14,974 bases of DNA from CAZHAC01 sp964383855 (GTDB lineage: Bacteria; Chloroflexota; Dormibacteria; Dormibacterales; Dormibacteraceae), in NCBI GenBank assembly GCA_964383855.1, contig CAYLIP010000060.1, positions 1 to 14,974 on the forward strand. Reading direction: 5' to 3'. Both the position numbers and the translations under genes were made by a program. Shown here piece after piece: positions 14,526 through 14,974 of this stretch. The notes below the pieces were generated by a model. The model had not been told where the DNA came from. It did not search any database and saw nothing but the letters and a program-made list of their open reading frames with translations. Position 1 is the stretch's first letter, and each line of letters opens with the position of its first letter.

Positions 14526-14891
14526 TCAGCGGTCGAACAGCTCGCCCTCCTCGGGATGCTCGCGCAGCCAGTCGAAGAAGCCGGCGCCGTGTGCGTGCTC
14601 GAAGGGCGTCTCGCCCGCGCGCACGCCGTGCAGCAGGGATCCCGCCGCGCGCCAGTGAGCGGGCTTGCCGTGGAGCAGCACTCGCAGACGCTCGAGACTC
14701 CCGGACTGGAGGGCGCGTCCCATGTCCAACAGCTCGAAGCGGCCGTCCGGTGTCTCGGCGAAGACGCCCTCGGCCGCGAGCAGGCGCATGATCCGGCCCA
14801 GCGCCTGCGCCTGCGTGCCGGTCGCGACGGCGAGATCCGATACGTCGCGCGGACCGTCTGCGAGCAGGTCCGCGGTCCCAGGTGTGCCTCC
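14526..14891 (-). pseudogene. O-methyltransferase N-terminal (dimerisation domain) remnant
   Basis: SAM-dependent O-methyltransferases of this class start with a winged-helix dimerisation domain. On the minus strand the frame reads TADLLADGPRDVSDLAVATG, then ALGRIMRLLAAEGVF, DGRFELLDMGRALQSG, WRAAGSLLHGVRAGETPFEH and GAGFFDWLREHPEEGELFDR, a clear match to that domain. A TGA (14892-14894) stands just upstream in frame and no normal start is present; an ATG at 14789 would only give 87 residues. After LFDR the frame stops (TGA 14526-14528), while a neighbouring frame continues with LMTARTAARSQR, which resembles the expected next segment. The catalytic SAM-binding domain is not found. It looks like a broken gene remnant near the window edge, or a gene with sequence errors; it may also be cut by rearrangement. 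Confidence 0.7.
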
Positions 14892-14974
14892 TCAACGCGC
14901 CCAACCTTGCGACCAGATGGCGGCGATGCAGGCGGCGTCGAAGACCACGACGCACAATGCCAGCGGATTGGCAA

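Overview
This is GC-rich DNA (clearly above 60% by eye) with bacterial protein-coding genes and no tRNA, rRNA, CRISPR array, transposase or phage gene that I can see. The best guess for the source is a high-GC Gram-positive soil or sediment bacterium, perhaps a Thermoleophilia/Solirubrobacter-like actinomycete. The guess rests on an HD-GYP protein of a type common in that group, an exported beta-propeller protein with a proline-rich stalk and C-terminal membrane anchor, and a PIG-L/LmbE deacetylase. Taxonomy is inference.

Left part (1-3990): a damaged signalling region. An HD-GYP protein begins near 174, loses frame at a C run (848-850), and after its second HD domain runs without a stop into the C-terminal part of a CheB methylesterase (about 1409-2074). 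A CheR methyltransferase with two PAS-like domains and a long heptad-repeat coiled coil lies convergently; its stop codon overlaps the CheB stop in a TTAA. This cheR has an in-frame TAG inside the coiled coil. A small unknown gene (3990-4256) diverges from cheR across a 56-bp gap with two overlapping inverted repeats.

Middle (4296-10096): a TetR repressor gene diverges from a 14-helix DHA2-type drug exporter, a classic local regulation pair. A PIG-L deacetylase gene converges on the exporter and diverges from an exported LVIVD-type beta-propeller gene. Two small genes follow: a three-helix membrane protein and a soluble protein with a possible Cys/His metal site.

Right part (10264-14974): a secreted protein of unknown function with a GATP tandem repeat after its signal peptide converges on a TPR protein at a strong bidirectional hairpin. 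The TPR gene diverges from a small heat shock protein gene with a perfect Shine-Dalgarno sequence. A BON-domain protein follows, pointing to an envelope/stress theme. The window ends in a broken O-methyltransferase remnant.

I do not see a convincing new multi-gene system. The most notable points are the HD-GYP/CheB chimera, the clustered reading-frame breaks (frameshift, nonsense codon, methyltransferase remnant) that may be gene decay or sequence error, and several well-formed inverted repeats between genes.
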